Positions 1-12,725 of a DNA stretch of 64,000 nucleotides are shown here, piece after piece. The position numbers and the translations under genes are program-made. Source of the stretch: Calliopsis andreniformis (Eukaryota; Arthropoda; Insecta; Hymenoptera; Andrenidae); NCBI RefSeq assembly GCF_051401765.1, contig NC_135071.1, positions 10,890,961-10,954,960 of the forward strand, given 5' to 3'. Numbering within the stretch: position 1 is the first letter of the stretch; the number at the start of each line of letters is the position of its first letter. The notes under the pieces are model-generated. The model had not been told where the DNA came from. It made no database searches and saw only the letters and a program-made list of their open reading frames with translations.

Positions 1-3000
1 CAGTAATAATGTAATAATGTTTTCAATTCAAGATAGTATGATACTAAATGTAAGGATATAATAGTATATTTAGTTTTTCAATTCCCTGAATGTCACTCGT
101 TTAAAATTCAAATAATTGATTAAATGGTAGGAAATAAATAGAACGTAAGAATTAAAATATACTAATTAATTAACTCATTTTATAAATTTTTAAACACGAT
201 CGAACGATCGTGTTACATAGATAATTCTACTGTTTTTAGAAGACTCAAGCGTTTGACCTCTTCGATAGAAGTTTGATATTGTGCCAGAGCTTAAATCTGA
301 ACTTAATGAATTTGCAATGGATCCAAATATGGAGTTCGAAGGAGAAAGAAGTTAGTCGTATAATCCAATCCTTCGTTATTTTTTTTCTAAATATTCATGA
401 TCATTTAATGCTATCCACAATTTTTGTTACTCTTAACTTTATATTTTTCTTTTCATGTTATTTTATAACAAATGAGGAAGCTGTCGTAGAATAAATAAAT
501 TCTATATTACGAATGAATTGTTCATAGTAAATGAAAAAAGTAGCTATTTTATAAAGAGTTAATTGCTTTTTGTTTACTTGCTAAAGCTAAAGGTAAAAAG
601 AGGTTTTCAATTTTTCAAATTTAACACTTTGGTAGCACGGTCGTACAATATTGTAGAATTTTATGAAAAAAAATCACTTGTCATACTATCTATTCTCCTG
701 TATTTTTTAATTTGAATAACATTCTTATTACGAAAAGTCATAAATACAATTAGTCCACATTTACGTTTCCTGAGAGCTGAACGTTAAGACCACGTCATCA
801 TTTTGTCGAATATTATTTAACAAATTTTTGGTAAATCATATTTTATGTTGCATATAATTGCAGTAATAAACGTGACTAATAAAATCATTTATAATTTCGA
901 GCTTTCCAGTTATGCCAAGTTCCGTTAGAATTATGACGGTCAATTAAATTTATAATACGCAGAATTAATTTTCGGATAAACGAATTTATTTTATCACGTA
1001 AAATTCATGGATTTTTTACATTCAAGCATATACCGTAAAAATTCATTTAATTCTAACGTAGTGTAGGTGTTGATTTCACAGATAGAACAATTCATGATAA
1101 AAGTTTAAATGAAAAAGTTATCCACATTTTTCCAGGCTACAAATGCACTTTTTCTCTTATGGAATGAAAAAGTTTTTTTTATTAGGAAAACGGAACAAAG
1201 AGTGGACTATTTATTTCATATTACAATAATTTTCAAAATTAGTAAATGTATTTAGCTGAAATCAAATCTCGAAAGTAATAAAAAATAATGTCAAATATAA
1301 TTTAAAAAATTTCATTCACTAATAACTAGAAGAAGTTGATACGATTTAAAAATCTTAAAATATAAAGAAGAAAAAAGGAAATCTCGTAGCAAATGTATCA
1401 TTTTAAGGGACTAAAGTTAACTTCAGGTGAAATCAGTCATTCAAAAATGATTTTGCAATAGAGGTATTATTTATACAAATCATGAAAATGCATTTGGAAA
1501 TTGGTTATTTGAAATTGTTTAAAATGTAAAAAAGAGAGGGTACCAGATATAAGGAATTAACTGCATACTCGTGAATTTCCAGTGCAGTAGCAGTAAATGA
1601 GGTAGCTGCTATTTGGCGAAGTAGTATTTTTATTTTGTGCAAAATTACTATGTACAATTAACCATCATTTATTGCTCCCAAAAGTAACGTTTGTCTTTTA
1701 CACTGCGATCAAAAGTTTCTGCCGCCGATTGTACGGTACTATATCGACGTAACTCGCTTCTAGGAATATAGTACTCCAAGGAAAATTATGAGCTTGCGTT
1801 GATAAATGAATGGTACCGTGTATGCATGTTAAATACGGCTTTGCAGTTGTGTTTTGTTTTACTTGAGGAGAACAAGGATAATTAACACTGGACAATTGAT
1901 TGTGCAATGTAAACTATAGCGTCGCAGCTTCAGATAATTCTTAGTGAAAATACTCTGAGTGTATTATGTACAAGGTGTTAACAAAAATGCAATTTCTTCA
2001 TTTAATATTGTTTGCTGGTCAGAAAATTTGTTCCTAGTTTAAAAAAGTATTTTTAAATTTAATGCCTTGTAGTAATTTCCTGACTAGTATATTATTTTAG
2101 CTTCTAAAACGAGCGCAATAATTCCTGACTTGTTAGTCTTTCATATTGTTATTTCCCAACGTTAAAGTATTTATAAATTATTAATTTCAATTAAATTTTA
2201 CGCCATTACAAAATTATTCAACTTCTCGTAAAAGTAACTAGAAAATATTATTTGAATCTCCTTATATTTTGAAAATTTTTGTTAAATCCTGAAAGTTGGG
2301 CATGTATGTGTATGATGACACACCCAGTATATATTTTAATATTTTAGTTGAAGTTTCGTATTCCCCAAAATGCATAACAAAAACTTCGGGAACAGAGTGG
2401 TATAGTAGAGATACACAGCACTGTTATGTTAATGCTCCCTGACAAAATATTATACATTTAATTACGTTTGAAAATGACATTAACAGCTTACAGCGAGATA
2501 CGAATTCATTTATATTTCAAATTATTGAAATTAAAGAAGAAAATATAACACAACCATTTCACGTTGTATTATATTCTAGTAATTTCGTTGCTAATGCTAG
2601 TTAGTTAAATTATCCAATTTTTGGAGAAAAACCTCATGCTGAAAAAGGGTCACGAGTTTATTCGTGTCACGGTAATGGCATGCTTGCTCTTATCAGGGTA
2701 CTTTCGTAGCCTCTTTCGATCACAACGCCCATTATACGGTAATGCAAATCGTGCATCGGTCGTGCACAGTAGAATAGGATGAATATGCTGTAGAGATGTC
2801 AGAAAAATAAACCTAGGTACAAACTCAAGTATACGATATAAATTATAAAAGAATATAATTGAGATGAAGATAAAATATGAGATATCTGGATTTATATCTT
2901 TGACTTATTGTTAGAGTACTCCAGGGTAGTTTTAAATAGAAAAGTAACGTAAACAAATTTTGAGAAATTTTACGTAAGCATTGAATCCATAATTTAGCTT

Positions 3001-3540
3001 TAAAATGTGAAACGTCTTATGATATTACAACAATATTTAATATTATTTCTTTTATAATATCACACTACTAAGGTGTTAGAGTTTCATATTACAAACGACT
3101 CACCTTGGGGACTCATCTTATGTACCAATTTCCATACAACACGACTTCAGTGCTATGTACACTACAATGCATAAGATTTAGATACTTTCACATTACTGGA
3201 AATGCATGAAATACACTTTTTTATTTATACTGGCTGGCTATATTAAACGTTATTGTCATTGGTATTTATACACCTTATAAAATAATCGCCTGAGATAAGG
3301 TCTGTAATGAAAATTATATTAGGCAATTGTACTTGAAGCGTATTTTATGTACTTCCAATAATATGAAAATGTTCTAACACTTATGTACACTAGTGTACTT
3401 GTGAAAATCTTGGTGTCTCATATTTCTACGCTATACCACACGAAACATAATGCAATTTAACGAAAACGAACAAAAAGGACTATTTCACGAAAACAAAGAC
3501 CAGCCAAATAAATTCCCGCGTATCCATTTACGAGAATGTA
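1..3540. other. AT-rich non-coding stretch
   Basis: No supportable exon, RNA gene or complete mobile element was seen. Open frames here are short, A/T-driven and lack splice context. The only structure that stands out is the perfect palindrome near the left edge, annotated separately. A weak inverted similarity joins about 3063-3092 to about 3370-3400, around the words 'ctaaggtgttagag' and 'ctaacacttatg'. It is too degraded to call an element. Confidence 0.6.
193..214. repeat. Perfect 10-bp inverted repeat
   Basis: The arms AACACGATCG and CGATCGTGTT are exact reverse complements separated by only two A residues, giving a 22-bp palindrome in DNA that is otherwise A/T-rich. The embedded CGATCG hexamer is itself palindromic and occurs twice. 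It could be a symmetric protein-binding site or a short cruciform. No gene adjoins it in the window. Confidence 0.85.
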
Positions 3541-4200
3541 ATAAAACTATCGACGGAGGAAGCTATCAGACGCTCGATAAGCGATAAATTACTGAAAAAT
3601 TTATCGTAAAAATGAAAATCGCGATGTCGTTCATTCACAATGATGCATTGCAGCGGCGAGCCGAGGAATATCAATGAACAGAATCAGTGCGAAGCGTCAA
3701 AATTGAAAAGGTAGAAAACGTAGAAAAATTAAACGAATCCGTGTCGGTTCAATAGCGTCATGATTTTCGACCCGAACATTGCCAGTAATAGCGCAACGAT
3801 AAACTGAAACGCGGAATTGGCGGTGAAGCGAATAGGAAATGCTCCCGGCGTGGTTGTGCGACAAGAAAAAGCAGTTCAGCGAATGGCAACGTGAGGAAAT
3901 ATCGATGGAAACAATCGATGATGATTGTATATTGTTTACCTGAAATGAGAGCGCAGCGGAATCGTGAGAGCCAGTCGGAGGATTGAGCTATGGTAAAACG
4001 GGAAGGAGGAGGGCTGAGGGAATTCCGCGAGGTACGATGGTGTTACGGTGGGTCAAAGTGGAACATGATGGGACACGATGAAATGTTAGGGGTTACGGTG
4101 AAACGGGTGAAATGGAATGGCAGAAAATGAGGAGGTATGGTCCGTGATAAGGGCAAGGAAACGCGTGGCTCGTTCGGAGATACGAGGAACGATAATCGTA
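3540..4200. other. CpG-rich patch with a G-rich, C-poor strand
   Basis: The patch contains CpG-bearing sequence such as 'gcagcggcgagccgagg' and GATA-like words ('gcgataaatt'). From about 3960 to 4175 the plus strand becomes strikingly G/A-rich and C-poor, with repeated words such as 'gttacggtg', 'aacgggtgaaatgg' and 'gatgggacacgatg', like a decayed minisatellite. No frame gives a recognisable protein. It is a candidate regulatory or conserved non-coding segment, but conservation cannot be tested here. Confidence 0.35.
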
Positions 4201-7200
4201 GTTGGGACGTCTCTTATATTGCTGTTATCGTGGCAAATAGGATATATAGATTAAAAGTATTGTAGTGAAATTTCAATTATATGGGATGCTTGAAAGAAAT
4301 TTCGTACAAATAGTCGATTACGTGGATGTTGAGTTGCAGGACGAGACGAACGCAATTATGTGACCGCTTTTGAAACAGTTGTTTTAGATCTTTCATGATA
4401 GTCGAAAGAATTTTTGAAATATCATGAGCGTACTGAAGTTGTAACTTCTTGTTTTCCAAATATATTTAAGAAACATTTTTTTATTAGCTTATTTAACGTT
4501 GGATCAATTGCTAGATTGGTTATAAGTTATTAGTGACTTAGAGGCGAGGACATACAGTTTAGCATGTTTCAGGTATTGAAGTAGGTTATGAATCGATTAA
4601 ATTTTCGTTAAAGGTGGCTTTTATATTGTACTGTTGACCGCTTGTAACGTATTCTCTGTAGAGTAAAATTATGTGTTCCACTATTACAAGAATTTTGCAC
4701 AATTCCAAAATTAGGTGAGCTTTTTTGCTAAAAGTATTAGTAGATGATTTTCGTATAACTTATTATGATTCTTGAGATTGCAACTTGATCATGTCTTGGT
4801 AAAGTACCAACTATACTCTCCTTGTATAAAACATTTTTTATTGTTGGTAGCCACGGATTGGATGAGGATTCCTATTGTTCATTCCGATTTTCTTTTATAA
4901 AACAAAAATATTAAATAGAAGTTTATTTTTTTTTCCCAAAAAATTAAGTATTACTTAAATAATTCAAACATTTTGTTTTTGCTTCTTCTCGGGATTTGGA
5001 AAATTAAATATTCAAATTGATTTGAAATTTAAATTATTTATGTACCTTTGCTGGTATTTAATACGAGTAAGAAATGCAAAATATGAAAAACGATGAATGA
5101 CATGCTTAGCTCCCTTGGCCAATGCCTCTTCCTCGGTGTTTTCGAGCGTGACATTTAAATTCATTTATTCGTAAACTTCTAATTGCATGCAGGCAGTTTA
5201 ACGTTTATCCGAGGAAGATAATAATTTAAAGTTCTGCGGTTGTTTCTGGAATGAACTGAATTACTCAGGGCAAGTGAAATATTGAATTCAAGTGGCATAC
5301 TATGTAATATCGCGAAGACAGTTCTAACAAACAAATTATTTTCTGACCTTTTTTGCCTAGCAAAATACTTCCTCAGAAATTACTTTCTCTATCTAAAAGT
5401 TAATTTTAAAAACTTAAGGGAAAGAAGAATTATTAACCAAAGCCTGCCTCGAAGTTACAGAAATATAATTCTTGATACGTTTCGAGGGGACGAAAGGTTT
5501 CACGCGACCAAAAATATGGAAAAGGTCTGTTTCAAACATTTTTGTTTTAAGACCACTTAAAACGCGGAACGGAAATCTGGGTCGACAGTAAAGGGGTTTG
5601 CAAAAGGATCTCGACGAGAAAAATTCTGCACGCTCTTCATGGTACCTCTGGGCGCTTGTCGTAACCTGCAAGAAGAGACCAGTCAAATCGAATTGATCTT
5701 GTTGCAGACTGGAATATTACCTTTTATTGTTCTGGGTACTTGCGGGATAATCTCGAGGCGACCATTTTATCACTCAACCAGTCCCTCTGTGACTTTCTTC
5801 TAATCTTCTTCCAGTGGGTCAAAGTTTAAGATACGCCCTCGATGGAACGGGTCGAAATCGTAACACGATCCTTTGTGTATTGTCTCGCGTTAATTTCGTT
5901 TCGAACTTTTTCGTTGGAGTCAGACGAAAGCGTTTGCCACGCCACGTTCACGCTGGGTCCGCTTTCTCGAGACTGTGAGATCTCTGACCTTTAATTAACT
6001 TTTAATTAGGTCCTTAACCCTCCTGCAGATTTTTCCGGGGTTTTGGTCAAAGTTAATCGAACTTTCGTTTGGCAAGAAACAAAAGTTTGATGGTGGCATA
6101 CCAAGATTCTTTTTATATTTTTATTGACAACGCACAAGGTGTTCTCAGCGCTGGTAGAAATTAAGGGACTGCATGGAACGTGAATACGATGAGAATAATG
6201 GTACCCAAAAGCCAAAGGGATTTTTAAAAAGGAATCAAAATTATGCTGTTGCTTTAGAAATTGACTAAAAGCAATTTATGAAAGTCCATTCACATTAAAT
6301 ACAATGTACTAATACCTTGTCTAATGCTCATGAAAAATATATTAAAAATTACCAAACTGAATATTTTTTACTAAATAGTAATTTAACATTGAAATTCATT
6401 ATATAAAATGTTTAGAATTCTGAATATTTCTGTATAGTAATTATCTCAAACTATTTATTTTTTGTTGATAATATCTTTTATCTTGCGATACTACTCGTAA
6501 CGTTAGAAATATCTCGCAATTGAAATAATTTAAAATAAAGTGGAATTTAGTTTACTAGAAAATTCATTTGAACTCCACAAAAATGCTTTTACTTCTTGCT
6601 TAAGCAAGCTTGGATTGCTAGCTAACAAGTTGTGTTTGGGTTGAAATAGTTAAATGGAGTTAACGAAAAAACAGGGTTAATGCTTTGACAAAATATAGTT
6701 CCTTGAAAATCCTCGTAACCCAGCTCATTTGTCGTCTTTCTGCAGCAGTGCTACGGCGTTAATTCGAAAACCGATTCGAGCAACCATGATCGTTTTATGC
6801 GACAGAATTGATCCTCTTTTATCGAAAACGATTGCAATTTAGCTTCCCTGGAGAGGGAGAGATTAATATTGTAGAAAATTAGGGAACTAAAAGCATTTGC
6901 AGACTATTGTATCGTATAAAACGACTAAAGTCAGATGTTATGTAAATTTACCTTCTAGACTGTACAAATATAGTGAAGTAATTTCAGAATTGTTCAAATA
7001 TCAGAAATTGAATTTTAGAATGATATTATGTTTAAAATAAATATTCATATAGAACAGTATGTCAATCACACATATTCCCAAATCTGTAATATACTATTCA
7101 CTTATGGAAGCATATATTAAATGTCACAATTAGATATTTAATATTCGCATTCAATATTTTCCGTTTCAAGTTCAAAGGAACAATTTTTAATTAAGAATTC

Positions 7201-7774
7201 TTATTCCCCTTCGTGGATTCTGTACACCTACAAAGTCTCGTAATTTCCTCCCAAGAATTATATTTTCCAATAAACAATCGGGCTCGTCATTTCGCTGTAA
7301 TTTCAAGCAAATCTTTAATTAATTCCAAAAGCATCGCGAAACAATTACCACTTTGACGCGAGGAGGTTTCTTTGAGCAACACTTCTGTCTTCCATTTGCC
7401 TTTGTCCTGTTTAATTTCCTGCTGGTTATCATATTTCAGGCGCATTCGAAACGATTCCAATATCTCTTTGCTGGCCCCTTTCCGATCCGCTTCAAAAGAA
7501 CCGCGTGGCAATACGAGCTTAACGCCCTCGGGCCACTGTGAAGATTATCAAAATAAGCTGAATACGTTAAGTCATGGATATCGTGCCGACATTCAATTGG
7601 CGAGATCCTATAACTATCTTTCAGTAACCGCTAGCTGTATCATTTCAAATAACAATGATAAGAAACGTATTACTGCTTTTATATATAATGTCCCACTTTT
7701 TGTCGGCATAACCTTGCTAGCACATTCTATTATACAAGGCAAATGAAGAATAAATGTTATATAAACTTAAGCTC
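4200..7774. other. Mostly AT-rich non-coding stretch with a mid-GC patch
   Basis: The part at 5560-6010 is GC-richer and contains 'gtgggtcaaagt', which resembles a nuclear-receptor half-site region; the same 12-mer occurs near 4050. A smaller CpG-bearing patch lies at 6730-6870. Open frames on both strands at 5414-5686 overlap each other and show no protein-like pattern, so none is annotated as a gene. Confidence 0.4.
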
Positions 7775-8490
7775 TTACAAGAGAGTCATGAGACGTCATT
7801 CACACAGATTTCAACAAAATTTGGCAGATTGATACGTCTATATTTACAATAAATGAATCTATAATTTTAGTAGTAGATATCGAGCCAATTATGAGAAAAT
7901 TAGGAGCAAAGTTTGTAAGAATCGTGTAGTCAGATATATTCAAATAATAAGGGAGGCCATTTAACAGCAATTATGGTGCAGTGACAAATATCGCTGACTA
8001 AAAATTTGTTTCTAGACTTTTCTCATAAAACCACTTTGCTAATGTTATAGTAATGTACATTTCTATTAAACTTATAATTTATGGGTATACTTATACTTTG
8101 CGTGTAATTGTTTGCAATTATAAGTTAATAAATAATTTAATACAAATGTACAAAATAATGTACATTATTATAACCTTAGCATAATTGATTTTATGAAAAA
8201 AGTCTAGAAGAATATATATTTTCCTGATGGGATCGAATTTCAGATAAAAAGTTTTTAGTCAACGATGCTTGCTGCTGACTGACGTTTATCACAAATGCTA
8301 TTGAGTGACTCCCCTTACTATTCAAATATACCTCACGACACGGTTCATACAAACTTGACACCTAATTTTCTCATAATTGGCTCGATATCTACGGCAAAAG
8401 TTATAGATGGGTTTATTGTAGATATAGACGTATCACTCTACCAAATTTCGTTGAAATTGGTGTGTGCCATGTCTGATGCTTCCCTTGTTA
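7775..8490. mobile_element. Long-inverted-repeat (foldback) element, about 0.7 kb
   Basis: The left arm, about 7775-8062, and the right arm, about 8158-8490, are inverted copies of each other. Shared words include 'gatatcgagccaattatgag' (left) and its complement on the right, the 'gatacgtctatat' word, 'gactaaaaa', 'tctagactttt' and 'aatgtacat' at the inner edge. Outer ends match as 'ttacaagagagtcatgagac' against 'taacaagggaagcatcagac'. The left arm lacks roughly 45 bp present in the right, an old deletion. About 95 bp of unrelated AT-rich spacer separates them. No transposase frame is present, so this is a non-autonomous foldback or MITE-like element. No clear target-site duplication is visible. 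Confidence 0.8.
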
Positions 8491-11200
8491 GATGCATTAT
8501 TAAGAAGTTATAAGAAGAATATAAAATAACAACGGACTGCTTTCTCAATGAATTTGAATTTAAATTCCATTTCGTAGGATAACAATTTTTAGGTTGCATC
8601 GGAAAATTAAAATATTTCATCGTATGTTCATTAAATCGCGTGTTCGATACTGTTCCCTAGTAGCTCATGTATCAAAGAGAATAATCCCTATCTGATCAGC
8701 CAACTGCTGGCGGTATCATTCCTCGGCATTAAGGAGAATACACTGTGCTAGATCAGCCAGATGCGACTCTCGCGATCAGTAACGATACACGTTCATTTTT
8801 ACCACCCTTTGTTTTATTTCGAATACTAATAATTAAATTTTAGAAAATAAGAAACTTCGATGAGTGCAGAAACATTTAATAAAAAAGTAGGACTTTGTTT
8901 TAAATTTAACACTCTCATTAATTTAGTAAACTTTGAACATTATCACTGATATCTCCTATTATTCCTGCATCAAGTAGAAATGGTTGTATTTGTTTAGCCA
9001 AATATTAAGTAAAAATTCAATTTCAGTAACGAGGAATAGGCAACGAATGAATATTAATAACTTTTATTTTGTTTCGAATTCAAATATTATTTACCTAATT
9101 TAATGGAATATATTAAAATTATTTACTAGTATCTATAAATTTTATATTACTATAAATAAAAAATACGCTCATAAAAAATTGTTGTATATGTCCCTCTAAT
9201 TTTAATGCAACTATACACTCGAGAATTATTTAACAACAGATCAAGATTTCCAAAATATTATTGGAAATATAAGTGTCAAATAAATATCGCTCTGGTTATA
9301 CAGAAAGTGCTTCCAACGCTATTGAACTGATTTAACAAACACGTGACGCGAAATTAAATTTATCGGGCCTTCGTGCTCTTCCTATCCGAAGAGGTAAATC
9401 GTAAAATACCCGTGAAATCTAAGAAGTAATCTTCCTCGAGTAACCAGGTAGCTACGCGAGCAGATTTCAGAATTCGAGCACGTCTCGCTGAAGGGTCGTG
9501 TTAATACGGAATCAGGTTTCGCGTATGCCGTTAAGAACGTTTCACGATGTGTACGAACGTTTCAACTACTTTAACTCAATGTTACTAAACGGACGTACAC
9601 ATATTATAAATACTTGGCCAATAAGTATATCATTACTCGTGATCGATAACAAATTTAGTTTACTGTATCTCTAGTGATATATTAGAATGTAATAAAGTTG
9701 AACTTATTCAAGGAAGGGATAAAAAGAAATGTTTATCTAGTAACAGTAATACCATAATATGCAAAGAGTATAATAATTAATAATTGCATTATACAGAAAT
9801 GAAATTTATGTGAAACTATCAGCAAATGATTTTGCTGAATGAACATATTAGAAATTTTAATATTACCTAATACTTGCAATTTTTGGTGGTAGCGAATGTT
9901 CACAAACTGTATAAAATGTATAAGAGAATGAAATTAGATCAGCTGCCTTATTTCTATAGTTCCTTTATTCATTATTTGGCATAGCTTTATTTGAACTGAA
10001 AAATTTAATAGCAGTACGTTATTTTCATATCTTAAAATCTTAGCTCTCTTTAATACACATGAAATGATAAGAACTCATATCTCCTAACAATTTCTCTCTT
10101 CATTGCGCAAACAGGAAGAATTTGTTCTATGAATGAGAGCCAAATTAAAGAATGATCTACATTCGATCGAATTCGTGTACCCGAGTTTCCCTAGAGAAAC
10201 CTTACTATCCAAACCACCGAAGAAGCAAAATACTCGCCATCTGTAGCGAGGCCAACGAGTGTCTAGTATCCAAGCAAAAAAGAACGAGAGCGAAAAAAGA
10301 GACGATTTCTGCTTTCGAAATAAAAGAACAAGCGGGTACGGAAAATCGAAACTCAATTGAAACCAGCTCCCGTGAGCAATAAACGTTGCAAAGGGACTAA
10401 ACGGAAACGGGAACCAAAGGAACGTATTTAAGGGTGAAAACACAGAAAACAATTAAATCGCTAATCGAGATCCCGCTGCTCCTTGGCTGAGAAAGATTTC
10501 GGATTTCAAAATTCCTACGTGATTCAGTGCCACCTTTCTCAGTGGAAATCGCATTTCTTGCAACACATTCTACACGTGTTCACACTTTTTTCGATAAAAA
10601 TGATCTGTGACTTCAGGATCAGTCTTTTTGCGTCGATTTCTGACAACTGGTAAGGTTATTTGCGCTACATCGCAATTGTCACGCTTGTTCGAGCTGTAGA
10701 ATCCAGAGAAAGGACGATTAAGAGGGTGGAGGCATAGATCCCAGGAGATGCAAGTATTCCGACTATTTTGCGTTTACGAGGCGCAACAATTAGTTCCTGG
10801 AATGCACATATAAAACTTGTGTACCGAAGATTACTGTCTCTTTCGAAATAATCCTGTGCACGAGTGTAGTCACTTAGGGAAAGATACGTTCCTACTGTTC
10901 GAGTATTTCCGAAACTCCTGTGCAGAATGTTGGTCGTTTGTTTCTGTATCTCCTACACGTTTTCAATTTCTAATATTAAATTCTTTCTATTACTATCCAT
11001 CCACAGTATCTCCATGTTCTGATGCATACGAAAGACTACTCCAATAAAACTAAGATGATAATCTGAATACAATAAAATATCCAGAAGGTATTACAATAGT
11101 TGGGCACTTTTAAAATTCTACTTCAAGCATAAAAAGTATCAAACGCTACTCCAAGTATAGCTGCCACTTGTCTGTCTACATAAGCTAAGGCTACGCTTCT
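8491..11200. other. AT-rich DNA with small CpG-bearing patches
   Basis: Two GC-richer patches, 9330-9560 and 10150-10780, contain no recognisable coding exon. Frames at 10084-10452 (minus) and 10152-10382 (plus) overlap in opposite directions, which points to a chance effect of composition. The second patch contains 'ctttctcagtgg' and E-box-like 'cacgtg' words. Nothing else is supportable. Confidence 0.4.
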
Positions 11201-11203
11201 GGT

Positions 11204-11302
11204 GGATGTGTTTTCTCACGAACTGATGTTCTGACGAATACATTTGAACTTGTTTCGCTCATATAATAAATAGTTTGGACGTATTCGTTAGAGAAAGCAT
11301 CC
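11204..11302. repeat. Palindromic dispersed repeat, copy a
   Basis: The outer arms 'ggatgtgttttctcacgaa' and 'ttcgttagagaaagcatcc' are near-exact reverse complements. Inside them, GAATAC (11236-11241) pairs with GTATTC (11281-11286) around a loop of about 35 bp. A second copy at 36453-36537 carries both flanking arms in the same orientation but the loop sequence reversed. This is a small, non-coding dispersed repeat, probably a decayed foldback or MITE fragment. Confidence 0.7.
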
Positions 11303-12368
11303 GCTATAACCGCGGTCTAAGACCTCGAATTTATTTTATGACTCAAATAGCAATCGTCTTCCAGATGCTCCTGATTTTTCGCCAGTATAAATCTGGCACT
11401 TCGACACATGGGGGTCATGGCGAGTTTACTCTTGGATGGAAATGTCTGACTTGGGGAAGAGGGTGGGGTAAACTGTAAATTAAACAGCACAAGCGATTAT
11501 AGGGGAAGCATGCGGGCAAGAATACTGTTGGGGTTGTATTTAGATGTGTACTGGAATGGTAGTGATAAGGGACAGCAAAGGAATATAGCAGAAGTGTATT
11601 GGACGGGTAATTAAGCCGCTTGAATCGTCGAGTATCATTTATTTATTCTGACCTATATATTAATAGAAAGTGAACATGAATGGTAGGTGGTCCTGTTATA
11701 ACATGTGAGTCTCGAGTCACGTTCTGTGCTCATGTTACTTTAATTAATTCATTCATTTCTGTAGGTATTCACTACATTATTACATTTACTACATTCCTAG
11801 TTTTGATTAGAAGTTATTTAAAATGGGAGAAAGTAGTATTACGATGCTTCTTACAAATATTAAGGATAATACTTATAAGAATCTGAAGAACAGTGTAGTT
11901 GTTAATTATGAAAATAGTTTCGGAAGTTGTTCCTTGTTTTATAGCAGATACTAATAGGTTGCCGTAAATTATAAAGTTTATAATTTAAAAATGATGATAA
12001 AGTAGAAGTAGCCACGCTTAAGATTGGATACAAAAAAGTTTTATAGCAGCTTAAGGTATTTGAAAGATAAAAATGATAAAGCGTTGATTACACCATGTGT
12101 TTCTTAAACAGAGTTTAATGTTGTAACAAATGCTTACAATGGCTATTAGGGGTTATTAATGACAAAAGAAAACGAAATAGTGTTTGAGCTTTTTGTTTAC
12201 TATTGTGATATACAATATGAATTTCTAGTTTTCTTAAAACTATTAGCAGAATCTAACACAAGAATTACTTTCCTTATTAACCGAAAAGAAACAAAGTATA
12301 CTGGACGAATGAAGAATTAAAAGCAACGTAGACGAACGAAAAGTGGGGTTTTATATAATCGTATATCG

Positions 12369-12442
12369 CGCGTTGCCGCCGAAGGCGACATCTTCGGCCG
12401 ATTTCATAACCGATCGGCAGAGTTGGGCAGCAGCGCAACGCG
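12369..12442 (+). promoter_or_regulatory. GC-rich nested-hairpin region at a candidate promoter
   Basis: Three exact helices can form. CGCGTTGC (12369-12376) pairs with GCAACGCG (12435-12442). GCCGAAG (12378-12384) pairs with CTTCGGC (12392-12398) around a 7-nt loop. GCCGAT (12397-12402) pairs with ATCGGC (12413-12418) around a 10-nt loop, sharing two bases with the previous helix. Together they resemble a three-way junction. It sits in AT-rich flanks immediately upstream of a leader-like exon, and 'cgccatatttg' at 12446-12456 resembles a Pho/YY1 motif. It may be palindromic promoter DNA or a structured RNA; the sequence alone does not decide. Confidence 0.5.
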
Positions 12443-12725
12443 GGATCGCCATATTTGTTCCAAAACTTCGGAAAGAGAGGACACCTTCGCTTGACGAAAC
12501 AGTTTTGTTAAAATAGTGTCATAGACAATTCTCATACACGAAATGAGTGATTTATAAAGAATTTTGTGCTCATTTTAACATGTGAGAGTATTTGTGAACA
12601 TCATTTTTACAAGAATACGATGCAGTTTATCTTATTTATTAACTGGAAACGTATATCAACGAGTACCCAGTTGAATTTTATAATGGAGCAACGCAGTTTG
12701 TTGGAATGATAGCAGAGTTTTTCAG
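12443..12725 (+). other. Candidate non-coding first exon (5' leader)
   Basis: The stretch follows the GC-rich block and ends in a strong animal splice-donor context, CAG followed by GTATGT at 12726-12731. It contains several short upstream frames, as expected of a 5' untranslated exon: ATG-start frames that close after a few codons and one 29-codon frame at 12620-12709 beginning MQFILFINWK. The exact start is unknown; an initiator-like 'acagtttt' lies near 12500. The transcribed gene would continue downstream on the plus strand. Evidence is the promoter-like composition plus the donor only. Confidence 0.4.
12620..12709 (+). other. Upstream ORF of 29 codons in the candidate leader
   Basis: ATG at 12620 runs 29 codons to TGA at 12707-12709, beginning MQFILFINWK and ending QRSLLE. 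A second in-frame ATG lies at codon 22. The frame closes before the donor at 12726, so it cannot join a downstream coding exon. If the leader is real this would be an upstream ORF. The hydrophobic start is weak evidence for a translated micropeptide. Confidence 0.2.
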
